Part shown: positions 42,675 to 51,698 of the stretch, one piece after another | Layout: every line of letters begins with the position of its first letter | Position numbering within the stretch: the stretch's first letter is position 1 | Origin: Sphingomonas pruni NBRC 15498 | Lineage (GTDB): Bacteria; Pseudomonadota; Alphaproteobacteria; Sphingomonadales; Sphingomonadaceae | DNA length: 64,000 bases | NCBI RefSeq assembly: GCF_001598455.1 | Contig: NZ_BCYZ01000009.1 | Location: forward strand, 1 to 64,000 | Direction of reading: 5' to 3' | The notes under the pieces: model-generated | Database searches by the model: none | What the model was told of the DNA's origin: nothing | Seen by the model: only the letters and a program-made list of their open reading frames with translations | Made by a program: the position numbers and the translations under genes

Positions 42675-45587
42675 ATGGCAGTTCTTATGAAACGTGGTCC
42701 CGCATCATGGCTGCAGCGCATGATGGTCACCACCGCGCTCACCACTGCCACTTTTGCAGGCGGCGCCGCTTTCGCGCAGACCAGCCCGACGCCGGCCAGC
42801 ACGGCGCAAGCCGAGCCGGCTCAGGCTGCCACCGATAACAAGGCCGAGACGCAGGAAGGCGAAATCGTCGTCACTGCGTCGCGTACCGCCACCAATGGCC
42901 TCCAGGCACCGACGCCGACCCAGGTGGTCGGCGCCGAAGTGATCTCGAAGCAGGGTGCCACCACCGTCATGGAGGTGCTCAACCAGAATCCGGCGTTCAA
43001 GGCGACACGATCGCCAGGCGCCAACGCCACCAATACCTCGAGCCCCGCGCAGGCCACCGCCGATCTGCGCGCTCTGGGTGGCCAGCGCACGCTGGTGCTG
43101 GTCAATCAGTCGCGCGTCGTGCCCTTCGCGCCGGCCAGCAACCTCGGCGTGCCGACCACCACCGACCTCAACCTGTTCCCGACGCTGATGATCGAGCGCG
43201 TCGATGTCGTCACCGGCGGCGCCTCGGCGCTGTACGGTTCGGATGCCGTCTCGGGCGTCGTCAACATCGTCATGAAGAAGAAGTATCAGGGCGTCGAAGT
43301 CACCGCGCAGGCGGGTGTTTCCCAGCTAGGCGATTATGGCACTCGCCGCATCGGCTTCATCGCCGGTACCAGCTTCAATGGCGATCGGGGCCATATCGTC
43401 CTCAGCGGCGACTATTCGGACAATGACGGCGTCGGCGACATCTACACCCGCGACTGGGGTCGCGACGAATATATGATCGTCAGCAATGGCCAGCGGACGA
43501 CTCCCGGCACGCCTGGCTTCGGCCAGCCGGCCTTCATCCTGGCCAAGAACGTCCATAATAATCTCGGCGCGGGCGGCGTCATCATCAGTTCCATTCCCGG
43601 GCTGACCAACATGACGTTCAATCCGGACGGTTCGATCCGTCCGTTCCAGCGGGGCTCGATCTCTGGCGGCTCGACGATGATCGGTGGCGAAGGCGGCTCG
43701 ATCATCACCGGCACCGCGTTGGTTCCCAAGGTCGAGCGCGAGACCGCCTATGGCAGCATCTATTATGATTTTTCGGACTCGCTGACCGGCTATATCGAAG
43801 GAGGATATTCGCGCTCCGTCGGGATCCTCGATGGCGTTCCGATCCGCCTGTCCAGCCAGGTGATCCGTCGCGACAACCCCTTCATTCCGGCGCAGGTCCT
43901 CGCCTTGCTGCCGGCGACGACGCAAAGCTTCAACATCAGCCGGATCGGCATCGATATCGGCATCAATCGCTACGAAATCACCAACGAGACGCCGCACGGC
44001 ACCGTCGGTTTGCAAGGTAAGCTCGGCGGGTCGTGGAAATGGGATGCGCACGCATCCTATGGCATCAATTACTATTCCTCTGCGACCTTTAACAACCCGG
44101 TCACCGCCAAGCTGGGCTACGCGATCGACGCGGTTCGCGACAGCTCCGGCAATATCGTCTGCCGCGGCGTTCGCGACGGCGTCGCCGCCGCCGCCGGTTG
44201 CCAGCCGCTCAACCTGTTCGGCGAGGGCAACACCACTGCGGCCGCGCGCAATTATATCTGGGGCGAAGGTCTCGCCAAGGTGAAGTACGACCAGTTCACC
44301 ACCGCCGCCAACATCGTCGGCGAGCCCTTTTCGACCTGGGCGGGTCCGGTGTCCGTGGCGTTCGGCGGCGAATATCGCCGCGAAACCGAAAAGCTGACCG
44401 CCGATGCGGTGGGCGCCAACAACGGCTTCCTCACCGCAGGCAACGCGGTGCCCTATGCGGGCGCATTCAGCGTCAAGGAGGGTTATGCCGAGGCGACCGT
44501 CCCTCTGGCTAAGGGTCTGCCGGCCCTCCACAATCTGAGCGTCAACGGCGCCTTCCGCTACGCCGATTACAGCACCGTCGGCGGCCAGACCGCGTGGAAA
44601 GCGGGCGCGGTGTGGGAACCGGTCGACGGACTGATCTTCCGCGTCGCGCGCTCGCGCGACATCCGGGCGCCTGCGATCAACGAACTCTATAGCCCGGGCA
44701 GCAACGTCACCAACGCGGTGACGATGGTGGTCGACGGCGTCACCAAGAGCCCGGTGATCCCGCAGAACACCAGTATGGGCAATCCCAAGGTCGGGCCCGA
44801 ATTCTCGAAGACCTTCACGGTCGGCGCGGCCTATCGCGGTCGCGGCGCGCTGCGCGGTCTCGGCTTCTCGGTCGACTATTACAATATCAAGATCGACGAC
44901 GCGATCACCAACCTGTCGACGGCGAACATCGCATCGTTATGCAGTGCGGGCGAAGCCTATTTCTGCAACCTGTTCACCTATGGGCCCGATCTCTCCACTC
45001 CCAACCCGAACGATCGGATTCATACCGCGCTGAATGCGGGCTCGCTCAATGTCGGCGCCTTCGCTCAGAAGGGCATCGACATGACCCTGACCTACGGCAC
45101 GTCGCTCGGTTTTCTGGGCTCGGGCGGCCGCGGCAGCATCGCCGCGAGCGGCACCTACGTCCTCCACGCGCTGGTCGATTCGGGCACCGGCGCCGCGCCG
45201 ATCGATCGCGCCGGGGAGAATGGCTGGGCCAATCTCGGCGCGATCCCGCATTTCCGGGGCAATCTGTCGACGACCCTGGGCACCAATGCGTGGGAACTGA
45301 CGCTGCAGACGATCTTCATCAGTAAGGGCGTCCAGGATGTGACCTACAATACGTTGCCGAGCAACACGATCAACGACAACAGGGTGCCGGCGGTTACCTA
45401 TTTCAACCTGTTCGGAAAGATCTTCGCCGGAGAGAATAAGAAGTTCGAATTCTTCTGGGCGGTCAACAATCTGTTCGACAAGGATCCGCCGCCCACCCCG
45501 TATATTATCCTCAACGGCCCGGTGAACGGTCAATATTACGACAAGGTCGGCCGCGCCTTCATGTTCGGAGCGCGTGCGCGCTTCTGA
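42675..45587 (+). CDS. TonB-dependent receptor
   Basis: This 970-aa outer-membrane receptor has a signal peptide ending GAAFAQ and a TonB-box-like GEIVVTASR. The plug contains LRALGGQRTLVLVNQSR and GSDAVSGVVNIV, and the barrel ends ARARF. The overall form matches sphingomonad receptors of the 'TonB-dependent receptor plug, large barrel' group, often for oligosaccharides or aromatic compounds; the ligand is unknown. GAGGGGAGG precedes the ATG. It has its own promoter-like site and a perfect terminator, so it is a single-gene unit. The preceding lipoprotein binding protein is the only functional hint. Confidence 0.9.
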   Translation: MAVLMKRGPASWLQRMMVTTALTTATFAGGAAFAQTSPTPASTAQAEPAQAATDNKAETQEGEIVVTASRTATNGLQAPTPTQVVGAEVISKQGATTVMEVLNQNPAFKATRSPGANATNTSSPAQATADLRALGGQRTLVLVNQSRVVPFAPASNLGVPTTTDLNLFPTLMIERVDVVTGGASALYGSDAVSGVVNIVMKKKYQGVEVTAQAGVSQLGDYGTRRIGFIAGTSFNGDRGHIVLSGDYSDNDGVGDIYTRDWGRDEYMIVSNGQRTTPGTPGFGQPAFILAKNVHNNLGAGGVIISSIPGLTNMTFNPDGSIRPFQRGSISGGSTMIGGEGGSIITGTALVPKVERETAYGSIYYDFSDSLTGYIEGGYSRSVGILDGVPIRLSSQVIRRDNPFIPAQVLALLPATTQSFNISRIGIDIGINRYEITNETPHGTVGLQGKLGGSWKWDAHASYGINYYSSATFNNPVTAKLGYAIDAVRDSSGNIVCRGVRDGVAAAAGCQPLNLFGEGNTTAAARNYIWGEGLAKVKYDQFTTAANIVGEPFSTWAGPVSVAFGGEYRRETEKLTADAVGANNGFLTAGNAVPYAGAFSVKEGYAEATVPLAKGLPALHNLSVNGAFRYADYSTVGGQTAWKAGAVWEPVDGLIFRVARSRDIRAPAINELYSPGSNVTNAVTMVVDGVTKSPVIPQNTSMGNPKVGPEFSKTFTVGAAYRGRGALRGLGFSVDYYNIKIDDAITNLSTANIASLCSAGEAYFCNLFTYGPDLSTPNPNDRIHTALNAGSLNVGAFAQKGIDMTLTYGTSLGFLGSGGRGSIAASGTYVLHALVDSGTGAAPIDRAGENGWANLGAIPHFRGNLSTTLGTNAWELTLQTIFISKGVQDVTYNTLPSNTINDNRVPAVTYFNLFGKIFAGENKKFEFFWAVNNLFDKDPPPTPYIILNGPVNGQYYDKVGRAFMFGARARF

Positions 45588-45606
45588 TCCGCCGCCGACA
45601 AACGAA

Positions 45607-45636
45607 AGGGCGCCCCACCCGAGGGGCGCCCTTTTT
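45607..45636 (+). terminator. Rho-independent terminator of the receptor gene
   Basis: AGGGCGCCCC and GGGGCGCCCT pair perfectly around the loop ACCCGA and are followed by TTTTT. It starts 20 bases after the receptor stop. Confidence 0.92.
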
Positions 45637-45661
45637 GCATTATGGGCAGAAAGGCTTTTCA

Positions 45662-46003
45662 GTGGGCGATATCGTGCGGGTGGTCCTGGTTCCGCAGGGT
45701 GCTCAGGATGCCGCCGATCGGCAGATCATGCTCGATCTGACGGTCGACGCCGGGGGCGCGGCGGTCGGCCCGTTTCCCGCCTTTGGCCGCATCGGCGATT
45801 TCAAACGGCCCGAGACGCTGTTTCCGTTCACGCTGATGGGCGACGGGCGGCTCGATTACGGCGCGCATGCCGGTCCTGCGCCGGCGGAGGACAAGCTAGC
45901 GATCCGCAATGCGGTGCTGACCCCCGGGGCCGAAATCCTGCGAACCGTCGGCGACCGCAGCGAGGCGTTCGTGATTGCGGCGGTGACGTCGCTCACTGCT
46001 TGA
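45662..46003 (+). CDS. Hypothetical protein
   Basis: A 113-aa frame beginning at a GTG (GDIVRVVLVPQG). It has beta-rich predicted content, including the segments RQIMLDLTVDAGG, FGRIGDFKRPETLFPFTLMG and EDKLAIRNAVLTPG. No signal peptide, and I recognise no family. The start is uncertain: a TTG nine codons upstream sits in the terminator T-tract, and no good Shine-Dalgarno is seen. It converges on the SnoaL-like gene with nine bases between stops. Confidence 0.55.
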   Translation: MGDIVRVVLVPQGAQDAADRQIMLDLTVDAGGAAVGPFPAFGRIGDFKRPETLFPFTLMGDGRLDYGAHAGPAPAEDKLAIRNAVLTPGAEILRTVGDRSEAFVIAAVTSLTA

Positions 46004-46012
46004 CGCGACGGC

Positions 46013-46459
46013 TCAGCTGAAGTTGAGCTGGTCGCCGCCGCGGAACAGATTCTTGAGTTCGCGGAGCGTGCACAGCCAGCGCCCCTCGGTTTCGTCCCAG
46101 CGAAACGTCTCGGTCGCCTGGCTGATCCGGGTGGGCACGCGGCTTTCGAGCGGCGCCTCGCCATCGGCAGCCCATAGCAGCATGAACCATGTCGCGGTGG
46201 CACCGCCCTGGTCGTCGAATTCGGCGCGGAAATTGGTGAAGGCATGGATTGAGACGCGCGCGCCGCGGCCTTCGCGCCAACTGTAGAAACCCTGGATCGC
46301 CTCGCGTCCCTCGAGCTTGAGCCCGCCCGAGCGATAGACGGCCTCCGGGGCATAATAGTCGCTCGCCTGGCGGCCCCAATTATTGTCAACGTCATGCCAG
46401 AAATCGGCGAGGCCCATTTCGAGCTCGGCGGTGGCGATGGCGCGCTCGCGACGATTCAT
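46013..46459 (-). CDS. SnoaL-like (NTF2-superfamily) protein
   Basis: This 148-aa protein has the cone-shaped NTF2-like fold pattern: helical LADFWHDVDNNWG, then YYAPEAVYR, GREAIQGFYSWRE and several beta strands (SIHAFTNFRAEF, TATWFMLLW). Such proteins are small isomerases, lyases or hydroxylase partners in aromatic and steroid pathways. Its ATG overlaps the stop of the amidohydrolase gene as ATGA. It is the last gene of a transporter-amidohydrolase-SnoaL operon. The precise reaction is unknown. Confidence 0.82.
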   Translation of the reverse strand: MNRRERAIATAELEMGLADFWHDVDNNWGRQASDYYAPEAVYRSGGLKLEGREAIQGFYSWREGRGARVSIHAFTNFRAEFDDQGGATATWFMLLWAADGEAPLESRVPTRISQATETFRWDETEGRWLCTLRELKNLFRGGDQLNFS

Positions 46460-47253
46460 GGGATGTGGCTCCGTATGTCGAAATAAAGGTCGAGTGCAGT
46501 GGCGTCGATCGCCCGGCGGGTTGCCGCGTCGGGGACGAGGCGATGATACAAAGCCAGCGTGTCGGCATAGCTGGTATCCGCCTCATGGTTCACGAACGGC
46601 GCGTCGCTGCCCCATAACAGGCGCTCCGGTCCCGCTTCGGCGAGCAAGCGCGCGGCGCATTCGCTGGCAATGGCAGGTGGCAGGCGGAAGCCCGCCGAAA
46701 TCTTGACCCAGGTCCGGCCACCGGCCACCGCGCGAAGCAGCGCGTCGGTGCCGGCGCGGCGCTCGCCCTCGTCGCGCGACGGGACGCCAAAATGATCGAC
46801 CACCAGCGGCACGCCTGCGAGGTGCGGCAGTAGCGCCGGCAATTGCGCGCTGCCGGCGAGCAACTCGACATGCAGCCCGCAGTCGGTGATCCGATTCAGG
46901 AAGCCGCGCCATGGCTCGTTCGCCAGGTCGGGAAGATCGGCAAGCCGCCGCCAGGTCAGCCGCACCCCGACCACGCCTTGCTCGGCCAGTGCCCGCAACT
47001 GCTCGGCGCTGGTCTCCGGCGTGGCCAGCACCGTCGCGCGCAGCCGGGGATGCGCCGCCAGCGCCGCGAGCGTATAGGCGTTGTCGTCATCGAACAGACT
47101 GGCCGCCGCGATCACTCCGCGGCCGATGCCATGAGCGTCGAGATCGGCAAGCCACGCTTCGACCGGATAGTCATAGTCGGGCCGCGAATGCGCGTTCGCC
47201 GCGAACGGCATTCCCCGGGTAAAGACATGGGCATGGGCATCGACGGCCGGCAC
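46456..47253 (-). CDS. LigI-like amidohydrolase
   Basis: This 265-aa amidohydrolase_2 family protein resembles 2-pyrone-4,6-dicarboxylate hydrolase. It has DAHAHVF at the N-terminus, VVDHFGVP near residue 152 and GSDAPF near 218. It should hydrolyse a lactone or a C-C/ester bond in an aromatic ring-cleavage route. The GTG at 47253 lies seven bases after the transporter stop. A second member of the family lies at the other end of this cluster (62,884), so the two may act on successive or alternative lactones. Confidence 0.83.
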   Translation of the reverse strand: MPAVDAHAHVFTRGMPFAANAHSRPDYDYPVEAWLADLDAHGIGRGVIAAASLFDDDNAYTLAALAAHPRLRATVLATPETSAEQLRALAEQGVVGVRLTWRRLADLPDLANEPWRGFLNRITDCGLHVELLAGSAQLPALLPHLAGVPLVVDHFGVPSRDEGERRAGTDALLRAVAGGRTWVKISAGFRLPPAIASECAARLLAEAGPERLLWGSDAPFVNHEADTSYADTLALYHRLVPDAATRRAIDATALDLYFDIRSHIP

Positions 47254-47260
47254 GGTCGTT

Positions 47261-48625
47261 TCAGCCGCGCCCGTGCCCGGCCGTGATCACCTGCGGCGCG
47301 TCCTTCAGGCTCATCAGCCAAAACGTGAACAGCCCCCCGCATATCAGCGGCACCCCGAGCATCGCGAAGATACCGATGGGGCCGAAGCCTTCGCTCAGCA
47401 CGAACGTGCCGAACAACGGCGCCCAGATCGATACCACGCGGGCGGCGCCATAGGTCCAGCCGACGCCGGTAGCGCGGCTGCGCGTGGGATAGAGGGCAGT
47501 GGCCAGCGCCGGGATGCTGGCCTGGCTGCCATGCTGGCACATCCCCATGAAAGCGACCGCGACGTACATGCCAATGCCCGGGGCCAGCAGGCCGACCATC
47601 GTCGCGCCCAATCCCGCGAGCAGGAAGGCGCCGGTCATCACGCGTTTGAACCCCAATCGATCGATGAAGAAGCCGATCGTGAGCATGCCGATGAAGCCGG
47701 CGGCGGTGTTGATGCCGTTGATCAATGCCACCTGTTTGAGCGACAGTCCGATCACGTCCTTGAAGATCGTCGTCTTCCACACCCCCGCGGTGATGAACAC
47801 GAAGCTCGAGATCGCGATTCCCCACATGAGGAATGTGCGCAGCAATTGGCCGCGCCCGAAAATATCGGAGAGCAGGATCGCGAGCGGTGGGCGGTCGGGC
47901 TTGGGCGCGACGGTGAGTATGACCTCGGCGTCGCCGGACACCGACGGCCGCATCCGCTTGGTCAGTGCGGAAATGGCGGGATCCTGCGGGTTGCGTGCGA
48001 CCAGCGACCGCAGCGATTCGGGAAGGAAGAAATAGATCAAGGGAAGCATGATCGCGGGCAGCGCGACTGCAATCCAGAACGCGCCGCGCCAGCCGAACGG
48101 GGCCAGGACAAAGGCCTGCATCAGCGAGCCAAGCATCGCACCTATCATCGTGCCGCTGACCGTGATTGTGCTGACGGTCGCGCGCAGCCGCTTTGGTGCG
48201 GTCTCGGCGGCGAGCGTGACCAGGATCGGGATCATCGCGGTACCGCAAAAGCCGGCGGCAAAGCGGCAGATCGTGAAGGGCAGCAGCGACTTGGTGGTCA
48301 GGATCGCCAGCGCGCTGAGCATCATGCCGAGATAGCAGAACAGCAGCACGCGCGGCCGTCCGATGCGGTCGGCAAGCGGGGGAATGACGAATGCGCCGGC
48401 GAGCATGCCGACCTGTTGCGCGACCAGCGCCGAAGTGACTGCCGTCGTCGCGACGCCGAAATCCTTGGCGAGCACCGGCAGCACCCAGCCCACGACATAC
48501 AATTCATAACCGTCGATCGCCGCCAGGGCCGTGCACAGGACCAGGACGATCAGGTGAAAGCGGTTGAATTTGAGCCCGTCCAGGAACGTATCCACGTCGA
48601 TCGGCCGAGCGCCAGTGTCCGTCAT
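47261..48625 (-). CDS. AAHS-type aromatic acid:H+ symporter
   Basis: This 454-aa major facilitator superfamily transporter has the aromatic acid symporter marks: DGYELYVVGWVLP in the first helix, ADRIGRPR in the 2-3 loop, and FPxR-like LYPTRSRATGVGW near residue 375. Twelve membrane segments are expected. It should import an aromatic or related organic acid used by the surrounding genes. GGGAGGGG lies upstream of the ATG at 48625. It heads an operon with the amidohydrolase and SnoaL-like genes and is divergent from the NHL-repeat gene. Confidence 0.88.
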   Translation of the reverse strand: MTDTGARPIDVDTFLDGLKFNRFHLIVLVLCTALAAIDGYELYVVGWVLPVLAKDFGVATTAVTSALVAQQVGMLAGAFVIPPLADRIGRPRVLLFCYLGMMLSALAILTTKSLLPFTICRFAAGFCGTAMIPILVTLAAETAPKRLRATVSTITVSGTMIGAMLGSLMQAFVLAPFGWRGAFWIAVALPAIMLPLIYFFLPESLRSLVARNPQDPAISALTKRMRPSVSGDAEVILTVAPKPDRPPLAILLSDIFGRGQLLRTFLMWGIAISSFVFITAGVWKTTIFKDVIGLSLKQVALINGINTAAGFIGMLTIGFFIDRLGFKRVMTGAFLLAGLGATMVGLLAPGIGMYVAVAFMGMCQHGSQASIPALATALYPTRSRATGVGWTYGAARVVSIWAPLFGTFVLSEGFGPIGIFAMLGVPLICGGLFTFWLMSLKDAPQVITAGHGRG

Positions 48626-48686
48626 GCAAACCCCTCCCGGTGCGGCGATCGGTTGAATACCCATCCTGCTCGCCAATCGGCTTTAT

Positions 48687-48730
48687 CATATGTCGTTCGC
48701 TATGTACAAATGCTCAAGCGACGATATATG
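48687..48730. promoter_or_regulatory. Dyad in the divergent transporter/NHL promoter region
   Basis: CATATGTCGTTCGC at 48687-48700 and GCGACGATATATG at 48718-48730 form an imperfect inverted repeat (one mismatch, one gap) about two turns apart. The A/T-rich spacing lies 62 to 160 bases from the two starts. The left arm with its flank is similar to ATAGCGTTCGTTCTAT at 51685-51700 read in reverse. Confidence 0.4.
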
Positions 48731-48794
48731 TCAGCTTGGCTTAGGAACGAGCGGACGTCTAGGCTGGTTTTTGGATAATCCGTCGAGGAGTGAA

Positions 48795-49814
48795 ATGCCG
48801 GCTATGGCAACCGGGACAGCGCCTGCGTTCGACGTGATGGCCGATTGGGAACGCCTGCCGGCGGGCGTCTCGCATCGCGACGTGACCGGGGTCGCCGTCG
48901 ATTCGCAGGATCGCGTCTATCTGTTCGTCCGCTTTCCGCATCGCGTGCTGGTCTATGAGCGCGACGGCAGCTTCGTCCGTAGCTGGGGCGACGATGTCTT
49001 CACCATGGCGCACGGTCTGACGATCGGCCCCGACGACCGGGTCTATTGCGTCGACAATGGCGATCACAGCATTCGCGTCTTCAGCCTCGAAGGCGAGCCG
49101 ATCATGACCCTCGGCGTGCCCGGCCAGGCATCGGATACCGGCTACGATCCCAAGCCCCCTTACGAAGTCCATGCCTGCGAATGCATCGCCTATCCCGGGG
49201 GGCCGTTCAATCGCTGCTGCAACCTCGCGGTGGCGCCAAGCGGCGAGCTCTATGTCGCTGACGGCTATGGCAATTGCCGCGTCCATCGCTTCAGCGCTGC
49301 CGGCGAACTGATCCAGTCCTGGGGTGAGATCGGCACCGGTCCCGGTGAATTCCACCTGCCGCACGGCATCGGCTGCGACGCGGCCGGGCGCGTATTGGTC
49401 TGCGATCGCGAGAATGACCGTATCCAGGTCTTCACCGCCGACGGCGACTATCTCGAGCAATGGACAGACGTGCAGCGTCCGTGTGACATCGCAATCGACC
49501 GTGATGGCATCATCTATGTTGCCGAGCTGTGGCGGCCCAAGGGCAAGAAGAGCTTCGTCCTCGGCGAAATGCTGCAGGACCATCCCGGCCGCGTCACGAT
49601 GCTCAGCCCCGAGGGCAGGGTCCTGGATCGCTGGGGCGGCTCGTCCGAGCATCGCCACGCGCCGGGCAATTTCATCGCGCCGCACGGTATCGCGGTCGAT
49701 AGCCATGGCGACGTCTATGTCGCCGAAGTGCCCTACAGCTTTGCGATCCGCCCCGGCTGGATCCCCGAGGAACAGGGCGACCACCAGATCCAGAAATTCG
49801 TGCGCCGAACATAA
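48795..49814 (+). CDS. NHL-repeat (peptidyl-hydroxyglycine lyase-like) protein
   Basis: This 339-aa beta-propeller protein has NHL-type repeats (GVAVDSQDRVYLF, GLTIGPDDRVYCVDNGDHSI, NLAVAPSGELYVADGYGN, IGCDAAGRVLVCDREND, GIAVDSHGDVYVAE). It resembles the lyase half of peptidylglycine-amidating enzymes. No signal peptide is visible, so it is probably cytoplasmic. GAGGAGTG precedes the ATG. Related propellers occur in aromatic degradation clusters as lactonase-like or unassigned hydrolases; the reaction here is not known. It is followed after 30 bases by the MetE-like gene. Confidence 0.82.
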   Translation: MPAMATGTAPAFDVMADWERLPAGVSHRDVTGVAVDSQDRVYLFVRFPHRVLVYERDGSFVRSWGDDVFTMAHGLTIGPDDRVYCVDNGDHSIRVFSLEGEPIMTLGVPGQASDTGYDPKPPYEVHACECIAYPGGPFNRCCNLAVAPSGELYVADGYGNCRVHRFSAAGELIQSWGEIGTGPGEFHLPHGIGCDAAGRVLVCDRENDRIQVFTADGDYLEQWTDVQRPCDIAIDRDGIIYVAELWRPKGKKSFVLGEMLQDHPGRVTMLSPEGRVLDRWGGSSEHRHAPGNFIAPHGIAVDSHGDVYVAEVPYSFAIRPGWIPEEQGDHQIQKFVRRT

Positions 49815-49844
49815 GCCGGCGACACCCACTTAGGAGAAGACACG

Positions 49845-51050
49845 ATGCGGCGTTCCACGGACCATATCCTGACGACTCATGGCGGGAATCTGCCCCGCCC
49901 GGCCGATCTCGACGCCCTGCTCGTCGATGCCGACGCCAATCAGGCCGAGATCGCGGTGCGCCTGCCCAAGGCGGTGCGCGAAGTCGTCGAGAAGCAGATC
50001 GAATGTGGCGTCGATATCATCAACGACGGCGAATATGTGAAGGCCGCCAACATGGGCAGCTACACCAGCTATATCCAGCAGAGGGTGACCGGCTGGGAAT
50101 CGCTGCCGCGTGACCCTGCGGCGCCGTCCAAACGGGCTGGTCCCGGCGAGCGCGACCGCCGCGATTTCCCGGGCTTCTATGAATCCGGCCTGTGGTTCGC
50201 CGGCGCCGGCGGCCCGGTCCGCCCAGGCTTCATGACGCCCGGCAATGTTCCCAAGCGCCCGACCACCGAAAAGGTGTGCACGAGCGCGCTGACCTATATC
50301 GGTCAGGCCGAGATCGCGAAGGATATCGACGCGCTCAAGAAGGGGCTCGAGGGAAAGAGCGGTGTCGATGGCTTCATCGCCGCTCTCGGGCCGCTCAGCG
50401 CCGGCGCCGGCGCGCGCAACGCTTTCTATCGCGACGAGCGCGATTACATGATGGCGGTCGGCGCGGCGATGCGCGAGGAATATAAGGCGATCACCGATGC
50501 CGGGCTGATCGTCCAGATCGACGATCCCGAATTCGCGACGAGCTGGATGTTCTATCCCGATTGGTCGGTCGACCAGTATCGCGACTATCTGGAATTTGCG
50601 GTCGAGGTGATCAACCATGCGGTCGAGGGTCTGCCCGAGGAGCAGATCCGCTTCCACATGTGCTGGGGCAGCGGCCATCGCCCGCATGTTCACGACATCG
50701 AGTTCAAGAACATCGTCGACCTGATGCTCAAGATCAACGCGCAATGCTACACGTTCGAGGCGAGCAATGTCCGCCACGCGCACGAATGGCGCATCTGGGA
50801 GGACGTCAAGCTTCCCGCCGGCAAGATCATCTGCCCCGGCGTGGTCGGCCATATGACCGACCTGGTCGAGCATCCCGAGCTGGTGGCCGAACGGCTGGTC
50901 AATGTCGGTAAGCTCGTCGGCATGGAGAATATCCAGGGCGGGACCGATTGCGGCATCGGCTCGCGCGTTGGTCATCCCGAAGTGGTGTGGGCGAAACTGG
51001 CGGCGATGGCCGAAGGCGCGGCAATCGCCACCAAGAAGCTCAAGGGCTGA
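49845..51050 (+). CDS. MetE-like (cobalamin-independent methionine synthase II domain) protein
   Basis: This 401-aa protein corresponds to the catalytic C-terminal barrel of MetE only. The zinc ligands are recognisable as HMC in FHMCWGSGH (about residues 271-273) and the Cys of GGTDCG near 368. The N-terminal half of true methionine synthase is absent. Stand-alone members act as methyl or alkyl transferases on various thiols. In an aromatic cluster it may accept a methyl group from a methoxy compound or a corrinoid/folate carrier, or act in C-S chemistry; this is inference. GGAG precedes the ATG, 30 bases after the NHL-repeat gene. Confidence 0.85.
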   Translation: MRRSTDHILTTHGGNLPRPADLDALLVDADANQAEIAVRLPKAVREVVEKQIECGVDIINDGEYVKAANMGSYTSYIQQRVTGWESLPRDPAAPSKRAGPGERDRRDFPGFYESGLWFAGAGGPVRPGFMTPGNVPKRPTTEKVCTSALTYIGQAEIAKDIDALKKGLEGKSGVDGFIAALGPLSAGAGARNAFYRDERDYMMAVGAAMREEYKAITDAGLIVQIDDPEFATSWMFYPDWSVDQYRDYLEFAVEVINHAVEGLPEEQIRFHMCWGSGHRPHVHDIEFKNIVDLMLKINAQCYTFEASNVRHAHEWRIWEDVKLPAGKIICPGVVGHMTDLVEHPELVAERLVNVGKLVGMENIQGGTDCGIGSRVGHPEVVWAKLAAMAEGAAIATKKLKG

Positions 51051-51133
51051 GCGTCATCACGATCTCGCGGGCGGCGCGGCGAAGTGCCGCGCCGACTCTG
51101 GACAGTTCCGGCACGATCGGACACTAAGGGCGG

Positions 51134-51655
51134 ATGGGTAAAGCCGCTCGCACAACTACCGATCGACATCCGCCTTCGATCCTGCATCTGGTCAAACAGG
51201 TGCAGTATAAGGCGTATGTGCGGCTGGAATCGGTACTCAATCCGCTCGGCGTGACCGCCGTCCAGTTCCGAATTCTTACGACGCTCTCGACGCGGCCCAA
51301 TATGTCTTCGGCCGAATTGTCGCGCCTCTACGACGTCAAGCCGCAGACGATGATCAAGCAGATCGCCTTGCTCGAATCCAAGGGGCTGATCGATCGCCGC
51401 GTCAGCAGCGCCAACAAACGCCTGCTCGAATTGAGCCTGACCGCGGCCGGCAAGGATGCGCTGAAGAAGCTCCAGAAGGACACCCGCGCGCTCGAAGCCG
51501 AATTGCTGACGCCGCTGGATGGCGATGAGTTGGAAATATTGCGCGGCTACCTCACCCGCCTGCTGGAGTCGCTCAGCGCCCCGAACGGGAATCACGGCGC
51601 GGATATCGAGGAGTTCACTCCCGAATATAGCCGGCCGGGAGTGCAGCGGCCCTAA
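51134..51655 (+). CDS. MarR-family regulator
   Basis: This 173-aa winged helix-turn-helix protein has the MarR layout: helix HLVKQVQYKAYVRLESVL, recognition region SSAELSRLYDVKPQTMIKQI, and wing GLIDRRVSSANKRLLELSL (19 residues). It probably represses the cluster until an aromatic acid or its CoA ester binds. It lies upstream of the extradiol dioxygenase with a perfect palindrome (51671-51685) between, and 83 bases after the MetE-like gene. Confidence 0.9.
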   Translation: MGKAARTTTDRHPPSILHLVKQVQYKAYVRLESVLNPLGVTAVQFRILTTLSTRPNMSSAELSRLYDVKPQTMIKQIALLESKGLIDRRVSSANKRLLELSLTAAGKDALKKLQKDTRALEAELLTPLDGDELEILRGYLTRLLESLSAPNGNHGADIEEFTPEYSRPGVQRP

Positions 51656-51670
51656 TCTCGACTGGCGTTC

Positions 51671-51685
51671 TTCGGTATTACCGAA
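51671..51685. promoter_or_regulatory. MarR-type operator palindrome
   Basis: TTCGGTATTACCGAA is a perfect 7-1-7 inverted repeat, 13 bases upstream of the dioxygenase ATG and right after the MarR gene. A further near-palindrome ATAGCGTTCGTTCTAT (51685-51700) overlaps its end and the start codon. Confidence 0.65.
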
Positions 51686-51698
51686 TAGCGTTCGTTCT

